Part shown: one piece after another, positions 1 to 9,957 of the stretch
Position numbering within the stretch: the first letter of the stretch is position 1
How the letters are laid out: the number at the start of each line of letters is the position of its first letter
Assembly: GCA_019637435.1 (NCBI GenBank)
Contig: JAHBVO010000001.1
Coordinates: 1,798,001 to 1,862,000, forward strand
Source: Candidatus Obscuribacterales bacterium
GTDB lineage: Bacteria; Cyanobacteriota; Vampirovibrionia; Obscuribacterales; Obscuribacteraceae
Direction of reading: 5' to 3'
Length of the DNA: 64,000 nucleotides
The notes under the pieces: model-generated
Told to the model about the DNA's origin: nothing
The model's input: the letters and a program-made list of their open reading frames with translations, nothing else
Database searches by the model: none
Made by a program: the position numbers and the translations under genes

Positions 1-2875
1 CTGCGGAAGATGCAACATCGATGGCGCTAACGTCGACTGTGAGGTCTCCGTTAACATCCACGGTTACAGAACCACCGTTGCCGTTGTTGGGACCTGCATG
101 AGCGCTCAACTGTAGATACGCTACCTCGCCCTTTGGCGTTTTCGAAGGAACGCCCAAGTAAGTAGGCTTAGTGCTCTGGTCCGTGTAGCTTATGGAGCCA
201 CCATTTCCGTTGTTTGCTCCGTTGGCGGTTATGACCAGGGGGGTGAGCGGCGTGCTCTGATTATTTGTGATTGAGTTTGCGCTGAGAGAGACCGTCCCAC
301 CGTTTGTGGTCGAGGAATTGGCGTTGATCGCATTAGTTGCAATGTCGAGATTCAAGTCGCCACTGGATGTTATGTTCAAAGTGTTTCCGTTCGTCGAGAT
401 ACCACCACTACTGGTGCTTATTGAAACAGCTGCATCCTGAGTGAGTGATGGTGTCGATTCATTTGCCGATATGTTTGTAGTGCCGCTAATCATCAGGTTG
501 GCGGCAGACAAACTGACTCTCCCTGCTTGTGTGTCAGTTGCTAAGCCTGAGCCATCGGAGGACAGTGTCACTCCACCGCCGCCGAATTCTAAAAGACCAC
601 CGGAATTGATGGTTATGCTTCCCTTATCGCCGAATTCAGAGACGATACCGCTTATAAAAACGCCACCGGTCCCGCTGTTTTCGATCAGAATGTCGCCGCC
701 ATTTTTCCCTGCCGTTATGGCACCGATTACTGTCAACTTTGTGATGTCTTCGTGACCGCGAACCGTTATATTACCGCCGTCAGCAGTGGGGGATGCTTGG
801 GCTCTCAAAAGGTTCTGGGCTAAAACTCTGCCCGAATCTGAGATGATGCTGATATCTCCTGCGTTGATCGTGCCACCACCCGGGGTGCCGTCAGTGATTA
901 CTGTCGAGGAGAGTGTGACTTGTGTGCCTGCGTGAATGAGGACATCGCCGCCGACGGTGGTTATGCTCTGGTTGATTTGAATTCCGCCGGCGGGATTTAT
1001 ATTAGTCGACGGAACGATAGTGTTTCCCGATGTAATTGCTCCTGTCGTATCAAATGTCATCGACGTTCCGCTGCTGAAAGCCGGCTGAGCCGTGGCGATT
1101 GTCACACCGCCATTGTTATTGGTGCCTCCACTGGAGACAACCGCGGCACCGATGGTGATGGCAGTGCCATTGCCACCCGCGATAATGTTAATGGCGCCGT
1201 TTCTTCCGTTCTCTCCGACTCCACTGCTGTCGATTCGCCCGGAGCCTAAGTTGATGGTCCCTTTATTTCCGCTGCTGTCTGCATAAGCTGCAATAGTGAT
1301 GTCACCGCCTGCGGTGTCCTGGTTGGTTCCGTTCGACTCAATGCGCAAGTTGATTCCGCTGAGCGAGATGTTGCCACCCGTAGCCGACGCGCCATCAATC
1401 GTAACTGCTCCGGTGGCGGCTGTGCCTGGAACAGTCGAAGATGGCGTTGTCCCGGATACGATGTTGGCTCCAGCGATGATCGTGATATCCTGCCCGACGC
1501 CGTTGGCATCAACGGCCCGGATGTTATTGAGACCTGCACGGATTATGTCACCGCTGGCGATGATAGCCAGCTTCTCTCCCACCGTTATATCCCCTGTCAA
1601 CGAGATGTCACCGGTATTGTAGTAGGTTGGATCGCCGATAAGGCACTGCGTGCCGATAGTCAACATATCGGTATTGGCACTTACGTGCGCTGCCGATCCG
1701 TTAGAATTCACCACACCTGTAAGCTGGTTGACGAATACGTCAGTCGTTCCCATTCCGGTGAAAAGATTGAGTTCGCGCGAAATCAGATCGCCGCCGTAGA
1801 CGATAGTATTGCCGGTCCCGCTGTAATCTTCGGAGCGAATATTAATTGCACCATTCTGAGCGAGAATGGTTCCTCCTGCGTTTGCCACGCTCAAGTCACT
1901 ATCAGCGGTGCCGCTTAGCGTGATGTTCTGGTCTGAAATAATCGAGCCCGTGTTGTTTATCGCACGACCGGCTGTAATTTCCAGATTGCCTGATGCGGAA
2001 ATCAGGCCTGAATTGTTGATATCACGGTCCGCATGCAGCGACAGGTTTAGTTGTTCGGCACTGGTTCTGATTGTTGCTCCACTGTTATTCGTGATATCTC
2101 TCGCCGCAATTCTTGCCGTATCGAATTGTTTATCTGTTGAAAAGGCGTTGACAGAACCAAAGTTGATCAAGTCATTTGTGACTCGAATTCCGTCTGAATG
2201 TTTTGAGAAGTCACCACTAGCGGTGACAAACTCAGGAATTACCAGCTGATTGGCTCGGATGGTTTTGCCACCATCATTAATACTATTGAGGCTGAATTCT
2301 CCTCCGACACCACGTCCGTTGGCGTCAACGTTAAGCCCCTGAGAACCTTCATTGAGTACTTGTTGCAGAGCGATGTACTCAGCGGCCGTTACGCGATCCC
2401 CGCTCGAGAGCGTTTTTTCCTCGCTCCCAACCTTGATGGAATGGGTTGCGCTGTCAATAAAGAGATTCTTGCCAAGAACGATCGTGCGATCGCTGGAGGT
2501 AAGGTCCAGTTCAATTCCGTTCACGACTGCTTTGGCGCGACCGTTGTCGCGAATGAATGCCGATTGGTCGCTCAACTTCTGCAGTCGGTTTTGCATATGG
2601 GAATTGACCGAATTGTTTGCCCCAACGGTTTGCGGCGTCGTGTCCTTTGAAACGGGGAAACTTAGCGAGGGGACTGAATCAGTGACCGGTCGAGCGATAA
2701 CGTCGCGATGAATCATCCGGCGAATTTCGCGATTGCTCAAACCTGGATTTGCTTGTTGCATTTGACGCATCAGACCGGCTCCCTCGCCGGCCTGCGCTGC
2801 CTGTGACAGGTACACACTGCCGGCAAGCATGAGTACCGAAATCAAAGGACGAACGGGCGAAATCATTTTATTCAT
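1..2875 (-). CDS. Giant secreted haemagglutinin-like repeat adhesin, N-terminal part (runs off left edge)
   Basis: Reading the minus strand from ATG at 2875, the frame stays open to base 1. A hydrophobic signal peptide (about residues 8-28, ending AQA/G) is followed by an ANPG...R.M segment. A module of roughly residues 75-215 (LDLTSS...TIVLGKNLF, TAAEYIALQQVL, LVIPEFVT, GDFS) is shared with the adhesins starting at 19393 and 59632. Beyond it lie long Gly/Asn/Thr/Ser-rich beta-repeats typical of filamentous haemagglutinin-like proteins. Near 1645-1600 the motif CLIGDPTYYNTGDI occurs and is nearly identical in the 59632 paralogue. No classical two-partner-secretion domain is recognised, so the export route after the signal peptide is unknown. 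The gene lies 160 bp downstream of the same-strand membrane protein gene. The C-terminus is outside the window. Role in adhesion is inferred from family resemblance. Confidence 0.85.
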   Translation of the reverse strand, partial: MNKMISPVRPLISVLMLAGSVYLSQAAQAGEGAGLMRQMQQANPGLSNREIRRMIHRDVIARPVTDSVPSLSFPVSKDTTPQTVGANNSVNSHMQNRLQKLSDQSAFIRDNGRAKAVVNGIELDLTSSDRTIVLGKNLFIDSATHSIKVGSEEKTLSSGDRVTAAEYIALQQVLNEGSQGLNVDANGRGVGGEFSLNSINDGGKTIRANQLVIPEFVTASGDFSKHSDGIRVTNDLINFGSVNAFSTDKQFDTARIAARDITNNSGATIRTSAEQLNLSLHADRDINNSGLISASGNLEITAGRAINNTGSIISDQNITLSGTADSDLSVANAGGTILAQNGAINIRSEDYSGTGNTIVYGGDLISRELNLFTGMGTTDVFVNQLTGVVNSNGSAAHVSANTDMLTIGTQCLIGDPTYYNTGDISLTGDITVGEKLAIIASGDIIRAGLNNIRAVDANGVGQDITIIAGANIVSGTTPSSTVPGTAATGAVTIDGASATGGNISLSGINLRIESNGTNQDTAGGDITIAAYADSSGNKGTINLGSGRIDSSGVGENGRNGAINIIAGGNGTAITIGAAVVSSGGTNNNGGVTIATAQPAFSSGTSMTFDTTGAITSGNTIVPSTNINPAGGIQINQSITTVGGDVLIHAGTQVTLSSTVITDGTPGGGTINAGDISIISDSGRVLAQNLLRAQASPTADGGNITVRGHEDITKLTVIGAITAGKNGGDILIENSGTGGVFISGIVSEFGDKGSITINSGGLLEFGGGGVTLSSDGSGLATDTQAGRVSLSAANLMISGTTNISANESTPSLTQDAAVSISTSSGGISTNGNTLNITSSGDLNLDIATNAINANSSTTNGGTVSLSANSITNNQSTPLTPLVITANGANNGNGGSISYTDQSTKPTYLGVPSKTPKGEVAYLQLSAHAGPNNGNGGSVTVDVNGDLTVDVSAIDVASSA

Positions 2876-3035
2876 GAACAATACTCTTGGTTGACCAATC
2901 CGCAAGGAGCGAATCAGGGAAGTCGCGATGGGATGCCTGCGCGTCTCAAAAGAGTATCGTATTTCCGTCGCTTGGATATTAACAAAATTAAGCTTGCGGA
3001 AGACTGTTTTGCGCGACGACTGGAAGCATCTGGTT

Positions 3036-4196
3036 TCAAGCGACTAGATTTTTTCTCATTCGACCGTTGCCCAGGTGCCAGATAGCCGCATCAGTGGCGA
3101 ACTGGTGAAAGTTTACGACGGCAAGCGTTAATCCAAGCGCTTCGTCGTATCCCGTTAAATTCACGAGTGATACCACATGCGGCAAAATGACATAAATCGC
3201 GCACCCAACCAGAACTGCCTTGCCAAACCAGTTTATTGCCGGCCAGTCTCGAAGCTGCTTTGTAATTGTTCTCGAATTTGGATCGACCAAACCGCGCTCC
3301 CGAAGGCTGTATGAGAGATTCAGCGCCATGTACTGGCTTCCGTGATAGAGAGCCGGAATGTAGATCCAGAGAAGGACATTCATCGGTTTCTTTGTCAAAC
3401 CGAGTGCGGCGATTGTCGCCAGCATCACGAAGATTGGGGCTGGAAGCAATCTTTTATCGACAAACAGTTTGCGCGCGATCGCGATAAAGAACACAAAAGC
3501 CGAGATGCACAGAAGCACCATGCTCACTTGCAAAACTGCCTGCGCTGCCATGCTGCCGGATGGTGCCATCCAAAACGGCGCGGCTGCGCCGTAAAGAGTG
3601 TATGGCGAAAATGTTTCATCTGTGAAAAAGCGCACTCCGGCGTGCAAGGAAAGCATTGTCATCAAGGCTCGAAAGCTCGCTTTTTCGAATTTGGAAACTG
3701 TGTATCCGCGCTTTTCGCAGTAAATCAGCGCAATTCCGAAGGTTTGCATCGCCCAGTGCCAGAAAGTGGTTACGAGGTAGACCGTAACCAGGACGCCGAT
3801 GAGTTGCTGCATAAAAATCGCAAGCACATACAACGCGACGGCAGCGTATAGAAGTTTTGTTCTGTAAAACTTGAAGGCCTGCTGGTCGGGCTCGCTGCCC
3901 CACAAACGGAAATAGGTCGCCACGTTGTGCGCATTGAAGAAGAGGTGCTGCGAGACGATGATCACGGTCAGCAACCCGATCTTCCGTGGGTCTGATTTAT
4001 CGAAAGGTAGGTCGTTTCCGAGTAAAAGCTGATTCGCAAGGACCGCGAGCCAGGCAGCTCCGCCGGCGACGAAAAGATAATCTAGGACGGGATTTAAAAT
4101 CCAAGGTGACGGCTTAACGCCCTCGGGGGGCGCTTCAGTCGATTGCGCAATGGTGACTGGATCGTTGGTCAAAATGTCGCCTGGTAACGGGTTCAT
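3036..4196 (-). CDS. Multi-pass membrane protein with conserved His motifs, paralogue of the divergent neighbour
   Basis: 386 residues with about eight to nine hydrophobic segments. It is clearly related to the protein encoded on the opposite strand from 4406. Both have a PW.L.PVLD..F..GG..WL start, a central H.a.QTfGiaLIYC.KRgY segment, a late YHGSQY / LHGAQY motif, and an NFH.F.TDaaIW.L terminus. The repeated His, Asp and Trp positions within membrane segments suggest a metal- or haem-handling or small-lipid enzyme, but I do not recognise the family and assign no function. The ATG at 4196 has GAGAG immediately upstream. The two paralogues are divergently transcribed from a 209-bp gap, which suggests gene duplication followed by inversion. 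Confidence 0.85.
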   Translation of the reverse strand: MNPLPGDILTNDPVTIAQSTEAPPEGVKPSPWILNPVLDYLFVAGGAAWLAVLANQLLLGNDLPFDKSDPRKIGLLTVIIVSQHLFFNAHNVATYFRLWGSEPDQQAFKFYRTKLLYAAVALYVLAIFMQQLIGVLVTVYLVTTFWHWAMQTFGIALIYCEKRGYTVSKFEKASFRALMTMLSLHAGVRFFTDETFSPYTLYGAAAPFWMAPSGSMAAQAVLQVSMVLLCISAFVFFIAIARKLFVDKRLLPAPIFVMLATIAALGLTKKPMNVLLWIYIPALYHGSQYMALNLSYSLRERGLVDPNSRTITKQLRDWPAINWFGKAVLVGCAIYVILPHVVSLVNLTGYDEALGLTLAVVNFHQFATDAAIWHLGNGRMRKNLVA

Positions 4197-4405
4197 CTCT
4201 CTGGTCGATTTGACTGTCCTGGCATTATTGGTTCAATCATTGATCCCCAGGGCTGATTGTTGTAACTCCTGTGCCCGTTTTTGAAAGATACCTTGCGCCT
4301 GTCTGAAAGTCCATTTTTTTCACGTCCACTTCACGCTGGCAAGATAAGGTTTTCGTATAAGCTCTTTTGGGGCATGATAAATGTGGGCTTTTTGTAGGCA
4401 AACGA

Positions 4406-5584
4406 ATGGTCAGTAGCGCTTTTAACGAGAACCGCGCCTTCCCGGAAATTCCGAGCGATAATTCGAGCGCGAAACCTGCCGAGAAGGCTGATGCGCCCTA
4501 TCCGTGGGTAATCAGTCCGGTTCTCGACTTCGTGTTCATCTATGGTGGCGTTTTCTGGCTTATGTGCGTCATGCACGTGATGTTGTTCGGTTTTAACGCC
4601 GCAAATCTTGAGAATTTGAAATACCATGTCGGAGGCCCGGTAGATTGGGGCGTTTCGCAGTGGTGGGTGCTGATGGCGATGGTGACGCCTGTCCTCATCA
4701 ATAACACGCACACCTGGGCGACCTACATGCGGATCTATGGCTCTACAGAGGATCGGGAGCGGTTCAAGTTCTACGGCCGGTATTTGATCTGGGCTCCGTT
4801 AATTTTGTTTGTATCGGCGCTGATTTATCCGCCGCTCCAGGGGTGGGTGGTCTATGTCCACATGGGTTGGGTCTTCCAGCACTACACATCGCAGACTTAT
4901 GGCGTCGGTTTGATTTACTGCTATAAACGCAACTACGTCATGAGCGCTCGTGAGAAGCAGATCTACAAACTGCTGCTGGCGTCCATATCGGGGTATGTGA
5001 TCACGCAACTTGCTTGTATGCGCGAAGCAGTACCCGCCGATATGTGGGGCGTTCCGCTGCCATTTCTTGGCTTGCCACGCGAGATACACACTGCGGCCGT
5101 TGGCTTTCTGATCGTGATGTCAGTGATGTTTACTGGCATGGTGATTGTTCACTACTTTAAACATAAGCGCATGATGCCGTTTCCAACATTGACCATGACG
5201 CTCGGTGTCGCGCTTCTCGGGATGGCAACGGATTATGGTAGTTTGATTGCCTGGCTCTGGGCTCCACCGTTCCTTCATGGAGCGCAGTATTGCCTGATTT
5301 CACTCTCATACTATTTGAAAGAAAAGGGACTACCGAACGGTTGGAGTTCTGCCGATATATCGAAGGCGTTGTTGACTAAACCAGCGATCAAGTGGATGGC
5401 ATGGGCGATTATCGGCGGCAATTTCATCTATGTTGTGATACCGCACATAATGGCGGACTTTGGATGGAGCTTCATGGCGATCGTTAGTGTTGTGCAGGGA
5501 TGCGTTAATTTCCATCACTTCTTAACCGACGGCGCCATCTGGAAATTGCGTGACGCGAAAACACGGCAACTACTGATATCGTGA
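4406..5584 (+). CDS. Multi-pass membrane protein with conserved His motifs, paralogue of the divergent neighbour
   Basis: Homologue of the 3036-4196 product (see motifs there), with PYPWVISPVLDF near the N-terminus, HYTSQTYGVGLIYC in the middle, and NFHHFLTDGAIWKL near the C-terminus. The open frame extends upstream to a TTG at 4367, but the ATG at 4406 is chosen because it gives an N-terminus of similar length to the paralogue; neither start has a strong Shine-Dalgarno site. It is translationally coupled to the next gene: the stop codon TGA overlaps the GTG start at 5581 (GTGA). Function unknown. Confidence 0.82.
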   Translation: MVSSAFNENRAFPEIPSDNSSAKPAEKADAPYPWVISPVLDFVFIYGGVFWLMCVMHVMLFGFNAANLENLKYHVGGPVDWGVSQWWVLMAMVTPVLINNTHTWATYMRIYGSTEDRERFKFYGRYLIWAPLILFVSALIYPPLQGWVVYVHMGWVFQHYTSQTYGVGLIYCYKRNYVMSAREKQIYKLLLASISGYVITQLACMREAVPADMWGVPLPFLGLPREIHTAAVGFLIVMSVMFTGMVIVHYFKHKRMMPFPTLTMTLGVALLGMATDYGSLIAWLWAPPFLHGAQYCLISLSYYLKEKGLPNGWSSADISKALLTKPAIKWMAWAIIGGNFIYVVIPHIMADFGWSFMAIVSVVQGCVNFHHFLTDGAIWKLRDAKTRQLLIS

Positions 5585-6291
5585 CGACATCTGTAAGAAA
5601 CAAAGATACCTCGACACTGAAGGACTATCTGCAACTACCGCTGATAGCCGTCTTCGTCTTAGCGTCCGTTGGAATGGTAGTCCCCGAAGTAATCGACTAC
5701 ATGCTCGACGAAAAGGCAAAGTCGTGGCCGACAGTCAACGCTTTGATCACGAAATGCGAGGCACCGATTACGGTATCACTTAAAGATCCGTATTTCGATT
5801 GTCAGCTCGAGTATAAATATACGATAGGCGATAAGGAATATTCAGGTGCCCGCCTCTCGTACAGCAAGCGCAGTCCGCAATTGGGATACGACATGGGCAG
5901 ATTCGAGGAGAATCACAAGCCGGGTGTTGAGGTTCCGGTGCATGTCGAGCCCGGCAATCCAGCTAATTCCGTCATGGAGCCTGTTGAGAATCCGGTAAAC
6001 GTGATCTGTCACCTCATCGGCGTGGCGGTATTTTTCGCGATTATCTATTTCGGTGCTTATCCAGTAATTGAAGAGGTTGCAGTTTCAAATCCTAAGGATG
6101 AAACGCGTGATACCGTTGGCGATGGCAGTACTGGCAACTGTGATGACGAGAATCAGAGAGACCGCGGTGAATCAAGCGGTGTCGATACAGAGACTAGCGG
6201 TAGCGGTGGTGCTGCTGCTGGAACTGGAACTGGAACTGGAACTGGTGTCACCGGTGATGGCGGCGATGTTACTGCCGAAAGTCAGAACTGA
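5581..6291 (+). CDS. DUF3592-like membrane protein with low-complexity tail
   Basis: 236 residues: a membrane segment at about 17-37, an extracytoplasmic region containing VPVHVEPGNPANSVMEP (the typical end of DUF3592 domains), and a second membrane segment at about 142-160. An acidic Gly/Thr/Ser-rich tail follows, partly encoded by a GGAACT hexamer tandem repeat around 6218-6243. The start GTG overlaps the stop of the preceding membrane gene by 4 nt, so the two are probably co-translated and may act together. The 3' end overlaps the convergent gene's 3' end by 10 bp. The biochemical role of DUF3592 is unknown to me. Confidence 0.8.
   Translation: MTTSVRNKDTSTLKDYLQLPLIAVFVLASVGMVVPEVIDYMLDEKAKSWPTVNALITKCEAPITVSLKDPYFDCQLEYKYTIGDKEYSGARLSYSKRSPQLGYDMGRFEENHKPGVEVPVHVEPGNPANSVMEPVENPVNVICHLIGVAVFFAIIYFGAYPVIEEVAVSNPKDETRDTVGDGSTGNCDDENQRDRGESSGVDTETSGSGGAAAGTGTGTGTGVTGDGGDVTAESQN
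6218..6243 (+). repeat. GGAACT hexamer microsatellite
   Basis: Four tandem copies of GGAACT plus flanking partial copies, encoding a Gly-Thr run in the tail of the DUF3592-like protein. Unit length is a multiple of three, so copy-number change would not shift the frame. Confidence 0.8.
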
Positions 6292-7016
6292 CTAACACCC
6301 GAGCCGTCTTCGTCTGGAAGCAGTTTTGTATTCGCTCCGCATCTCATATTCATCTGTTCTGCTAGTAGTTCCGCATCAATCGGTAAAATCGCTTCCGAGA
6401 TATTAAATGTGCAGGCTGGAATGCCCATGAGCTGATACCACAGAGCCCCCGATTTACTAGTGGCTCTGTAATGTTGTGTGAACCCGAAATCAAGGCGGTC
6501 GTCTGGCAACGCTGCATCAAGAAGTGTTTGTCTATTATTGACCTTCACTTGGACGAATCTTAATCCAAATGATTTGATGACTTTCGTCTCGATGATCGAA
6601 GACCATGGTATTTGGTTAAAGGTTATTCCGGGTAATCTGACCGTCAAAGCAGAATCTCCTAACTCGATGATCGGATTGGTCTCGCTTCCCACCAGTGTTT
6701 TAGCCTTACCATACGTCATGATCATAGCTGCAGACGCGAGAATTGAAACTTGAGTCGCCAATTCAACGACGGAGGGCATCAAAGTTTTTTCAAACAGAAT
6801 AGAAGAGATGAGGCACAGCGCGCCCGTAATCAGATTGGCCGCCAAAATTATGCTTAGCACCAACAGTGGATAGTACGTGTGCAGATATCGATTATATCGA
6901 GAGCGATTATAGTAGAGCTTGAGGGAACCGCTTGGGTCATCCCAGCACACTCCGTGCAATGCATCAAAACTTTCTGCATCGGTCAGTTCGCCAACCTTTT
7001 CGGTTTGATCGTCCAT
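6282..7016 (-). CDS. Membrane protein of unknown function with PH-like C-terminal region
   Basis: 244 residues with two hydrophobic stretches (about residues 48-75 and 85-103). They are followed by a soluble region containing IELGDSALTVRLPGI and IPWSSIIETKV, the pattern seen in small membrane proteins with a PH-like fold. No catalytic motif is visible. The ATG at 7016 lacks a clear Shine-Dalgarno sequence. It is convergent with, and overlaps by 10 bp, the DUF3592 gene, and divergent from the serine hydrolase gene at 7137. No function is assigned. Confidence 0.75.
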   Translation of the reverse strand: MDDQTEKVGELTDAESFDALHGVCWDDPSGSLKLYYNRSRYNRYLHTYYPLLVLSIILAANLITGALCLISSILFEKTLMPSVVELATQVSILASAAMIMTYGKAKTLVGSETNPIIELGDSALTVRLPGITFNQIPWSSIIETKVIKSFGLRFVQVKVNNRQTLLDAALPDDRLDFGFTQHYRATSKSGALWYQLMGIPACTFNISEAILPIDAELLAEQMNMRCGANTKLLPDEDGSGVSQF

Positions 7017-7136
7017 TGCTCAGACGGAACCCTAACTACTCCTGAGACCTGGTTCCATATTACTTCAATGAGACGAACTTGCCAGTAGTTTATACTCTGC
7101 AAATGATTTTGTTTCAGGTATTCCCAAGGAACCATC

Positions 7137-8765
7137 GTGAGTGTATTGATGAATAAACGAAGAAAGCGGGCTACTGTAATTCTGCTCGCTGCTGGATTAC
7201 TCGCGGGCGTAAACACGGGGTGTTTTGCCGCTGGCCAAACAACATCTGTTCAAGGCAAGTCAAAACTGAACTCGAACAGCGAAAAGCACGTGAAGGTCAA
7301 TGCCGGTTCCGAATATTTAAAGGTGGCAATTGACACTGTCGAGTTGATGGCACAGAAGGCGATCGATGATAAGACTGTCGTTGGAATGGCTGTCGCGGTG
7401 GTCAAGGACGATAAGGTCGTTTATTCCAAAGGGTTTGGCCTCCGTGAGGCTGGCAAAGATGCAAAAGTCGATGGCGATACTGTTTTTCAACTGGCGTCTG
7501 TTTCAAAACCGATTAGCTCCACCGTTGTTGCGGGGCTAGTTGGTGAAGGGAAAATTACCTGGGACTCTAAGATTTCAGATCTCGACGCGGGTTTTGAGAT
7601 GTCTGAACCCTGGGTGACAAGGGAGATCACGCTGCGTGATTTGTACGCTCATCGTAGTGGGTGGCCGGAACATGCGGGTGATTTGTTGGAAGATATTGGA
7701 TACAATCGCGAACAAGTGTTGCACCGTATGCGGTATCAAGAGCCTGAGGCGAGTTTTCGCTCGCATTATGCCTACACCAATTTTGGTATCACGGAAGCCG
7801 CCGTGGCGGCCGCAAAAGCTTATGATACGACGTGGGAAAAGGCATCTGAGGAGCGCCTATACAAGCCGTTGAAGATGAACTCGACGAGCTCCAGGTACAG
7901 CGATTTTGAGGGGCGACCTAATAGAGCGCTGAATCACGTTTCCATTAACGGAAATTGGGCGCATAAGTTTCAACGCCAACCTGATGCTCAGTCTCCGGCA
8001 GGTGGTGTGAGTTCGTCCGTTAACGATCTGGCGCAGTGGGTTCGCTTACAAATGGGTAAGGGGAAGGTTGATGGTGTGCAGGTTGTTGACGCTGCCGCAT
8101 TGGCTGAAACGCATAAGCCTCATATGCTGACGTCGTACAGTCCGTTGAATAATTTGCCATGCTTCTACGGGCTGGGCATGAATGTCAACTATGACGAGAA
8201 GGCACGTTTGCGTCTAAGTCATTCGGGCGCGTTCGCGATGGGGGCGGCGACAAATGTTTCCATGGCGCCTGACCAGCAAGTCGGAATTGTAGTCTTGACT
8301 AATTGCTACCCAATTGGCTTCGCCGAAGCGGTGGGAAGCACATTTATGGATGTGGCACTGGATGGCAAATCGAGCCGCGATTGGGTCGCTCTATACAGGA
8401 AAGTATTTGCGGACCCGACTACTCTGGGATTGAATCCGGACGCGACTGATTATGCGAAGCCGCCGGCAAATGCGGTGGCGCCCATGGCTAACGACGCTTA
8501 CGTTGGTACGTTTGCGAACGAGTTTTTCGGTGACGTTTCTGTTGCTACTAAGGACGGTGCCCTCGTAGTTAGGCTTGGTCCGAATAAGAGCGAACGGGCT
8601 CTGAAGCACTTCAATCGCGACGTCTTTTCTTTTGAAACTTTTGGAGAGAACGCTTCGGGTTGGACTGGTGTAACATTCACGGTGGGTGCCGATGGCAAAG
8701 CCAGTTCAGTTCAAATTGAAGCGCTGGATATTCACGGTCAGGGGAAGTTCAATCGCAAGTTATGA
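7137..8765 (+). CDS. Exported class C beta-lactamase-like serine hydrolase with DUF3471-like tail
   Basis: 542 residues. An N-terminal signal sequence (basic NKRRKR, hydrophobic to about residue 28) indicates export. The beta-lactamase/PBP-like domain shows the catalytic S-x-x-K (SVSK, Ser121/Lys124), the Y-x-N motif (YTN, Tyr213) and HSG (362-364) in place of KTG. The final ~85 residues (from YVGTFANEFFGDV) look like a DUF3471 domain common in this family. Members include esterases, D-amino-acid peptidases and beta-lactamases, so the substrate cannot be read from sequence. The GTG at 7137 is chosen because AAGGA lies 6 nt upstream; an in-frame ATG at 7149 is the alternative. The next gene starts 48 bp downstream, possibly in the same transcript. 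Confidence 0.9.
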   Translation: MSVLMNKRRKRATVILLAAGLLAGVNTGCFAAGQTTSVQGKSKLNSNSEKHVKVNAGSEYLKVAIDTVELMAQKAIDDKTVVGMAVAVVKDDKVVYSKGFGLREAGKDAKVDGDTVFQLASVSKPISSTVVAGLVGEGKITWDSKISDLDAGFEMSEPWVTREITLRDLYAHRSGWPEHAGDLLEDIGYNREQVLHRMRYQEPEASFRSHYAYTNFGITEAAVAAAKAYDTTWEKASEERLYKPLKMNSTSSRYSDFEGRPNRALNHVSINGNWAHKFQRQPDAQSPAGGVSSSVNDLAQWVRLQMGKGKVDGVQVVDAAALAETHKPHMLTSYSPLNNLPCFYGLGMNVNYDEKARLRLSHSGAFAMGAATNVSMAPDQQVGIVVLTNCYPIGFAEAVGSTFMDVALDGKSSRDWVALYRKVFADPTTLGLNPDATDYAKPPANAVAPMANDAYVGTFANEFFGDVSVATKDGALVVRLGPNKSERALKHFNRDVFSFETFGENASGWTGVTFTVGADGKASSVQIEALDIHGQGKFNRKL

Positions 8766-8813
8766 GTAATAGAAGTTAGCCCTCGCGCTAATAGATGAAC
8801 GGAGGGCGACTTC

Positions 8814-9890
8814 GTGGATGCGCTGTTAGAAAAACTTGCAATTCGCTTGCCGATTATTCAGGCTCCGATGGCTGGGGTTTCGACGCCGGAAATGGCGGCG
8901 GCTGTTTCAAACGCGGGCGGTTTAGGTTCTATTGGAATAGGTGCGCAGACCGCAGCCCAGGCGCATGACACCATAGCAGCTACCCAAAAATTGACGTCCA
9001 ACCCAATAAATGTGAACGTGTTTTGCCACCAACCGGCTTCTTCGGATTCTAGTCGCGAATCTGCATGGTTGGCTTATCTTGCCCCGTTTTTCGAGAAGTT
9101 TAATGCTCAGCCCCCGGCTCGATTGACCGAGATTTACAAGAGCTTTCTTGTTGATGATGACACGCTAAGTGTCTTGTGTGAGTTGCGTCCCAGAGTGGTT
9201 AGCTTTCACTTTGGCTTGCCTGAGCAAAGCCGAATAGAGAAGTTGCAGGAGAAGGGAATTGTACTGCTTGCGACAGTTACCAACCTGGTGGAGGCGCTTG
9301 AAGCGCAGGAAGTTGGTGTTGATGCAGTTGTTGCTCAAGGCTTCGAAGCTGGTGGACATCGAGGTGTGTTTGATCCGGATGCAATCGATGATCAGATGGG
9401 TACGCTTGCACTAACTCGATGGCTAGTTGCCAATCTGGATGTGCCCGTGATTTCCGCGGGCGGTATCATGGATGGTGCCGGCATCGTGGCTTGTTTAAAC
9501 CTTGGCGCCGCCGCTGCGCAACTTGGTACTGCATTCGTAGCTTGTCCTGAATCTGCGGCCGATGATTTTTACAGGGCGGCGCTCTGTTCGGAAGCGGCGA
9601 TGCATACTACCATGACTCGTGCTATCTCAGGACGACCGGCTCGATGTCTTGCGAATGTTTTTACCGCGATAGGGCAGGAAACGGTTTCTTCCGTGATACC
9701 GGACTATCCGATTGCCTATGATGCCGGGAAGGCGCTAAATTCCGCAGCAAAGAAAGCTGGCGAAGGTGGATACGGAGCGCAATGGGCTGGGCAGGGAGCG
9801 CCTCTATCGCGCCCGCTCCCGGCGTCCGAGTTGATTGCGTTATTGGAAAGTGAGATGAATGACGTGCTCAAGCTCCAGTCCAGCATGTAG
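8814..9890 (+). CDS. Nitronate monooxygenase (2-nitropropane dioxygenase family)
   Basis: 358 residues forming a TIM-barrel FMN enzyme. The sequence has the N-terminal PIIQAPMAG signature, a GGLGSIG loop and the QGFEAGGHRG segment with the family catalytic His. VISAGGIMDG and GAAAAQLGTAF contribute phosphate/FMN binding. Family members oxidise alkyl nitronates such as propionate 3-nitronate to detoxify them; a few paralogues are enoyl-ACP reductases of FabK type. The overall pattern (QPP-type insertion between residues 60 and 110, C-terminal GYGAQWAGQG) favours class I nitronate monooxygenase. The GTG start is supported by GGAGGG 7 nt upstream. Cytoplasmic. Confidence 0.9.
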   Translation: MDALLEKLAIRLPIIQAPMAGVSTPEMAAAVSNAGGLGSIGIGAQTAAQAHDTIAATQKLTSNPINVNVFCHQPASSDSSRESAWLAYLAPFFEKFNAQPPARLTEIYKSFLVDDDTLSVLCELRPRVVSFHFGLPEQSRIEKLQEKGIVLLATVTNLVEALEAQEVGVDAVVAQGFEAGGHRGVFDPDAIDDQMGTLALTRWLVANLDVPVISAGGIMDGAGIVACLNLGAAAAQLGTAFVACPESAADDFYRAALCSEAAMHTTMTRAISGRPARCLANVFTAIGQETVSSVIPDYPIAYDAGKALNSAAKKAGEGGYGAQWAGQGAPLSRPLPASELIALLESEMNDVLKLQSSM

Positions 9891-9957
9891 TTCTCGATTG
9901 CGGTACCTTTACCGGTGATGGTTTTGAAATCGCCTAAATATGGTTCAATCTATTAGT

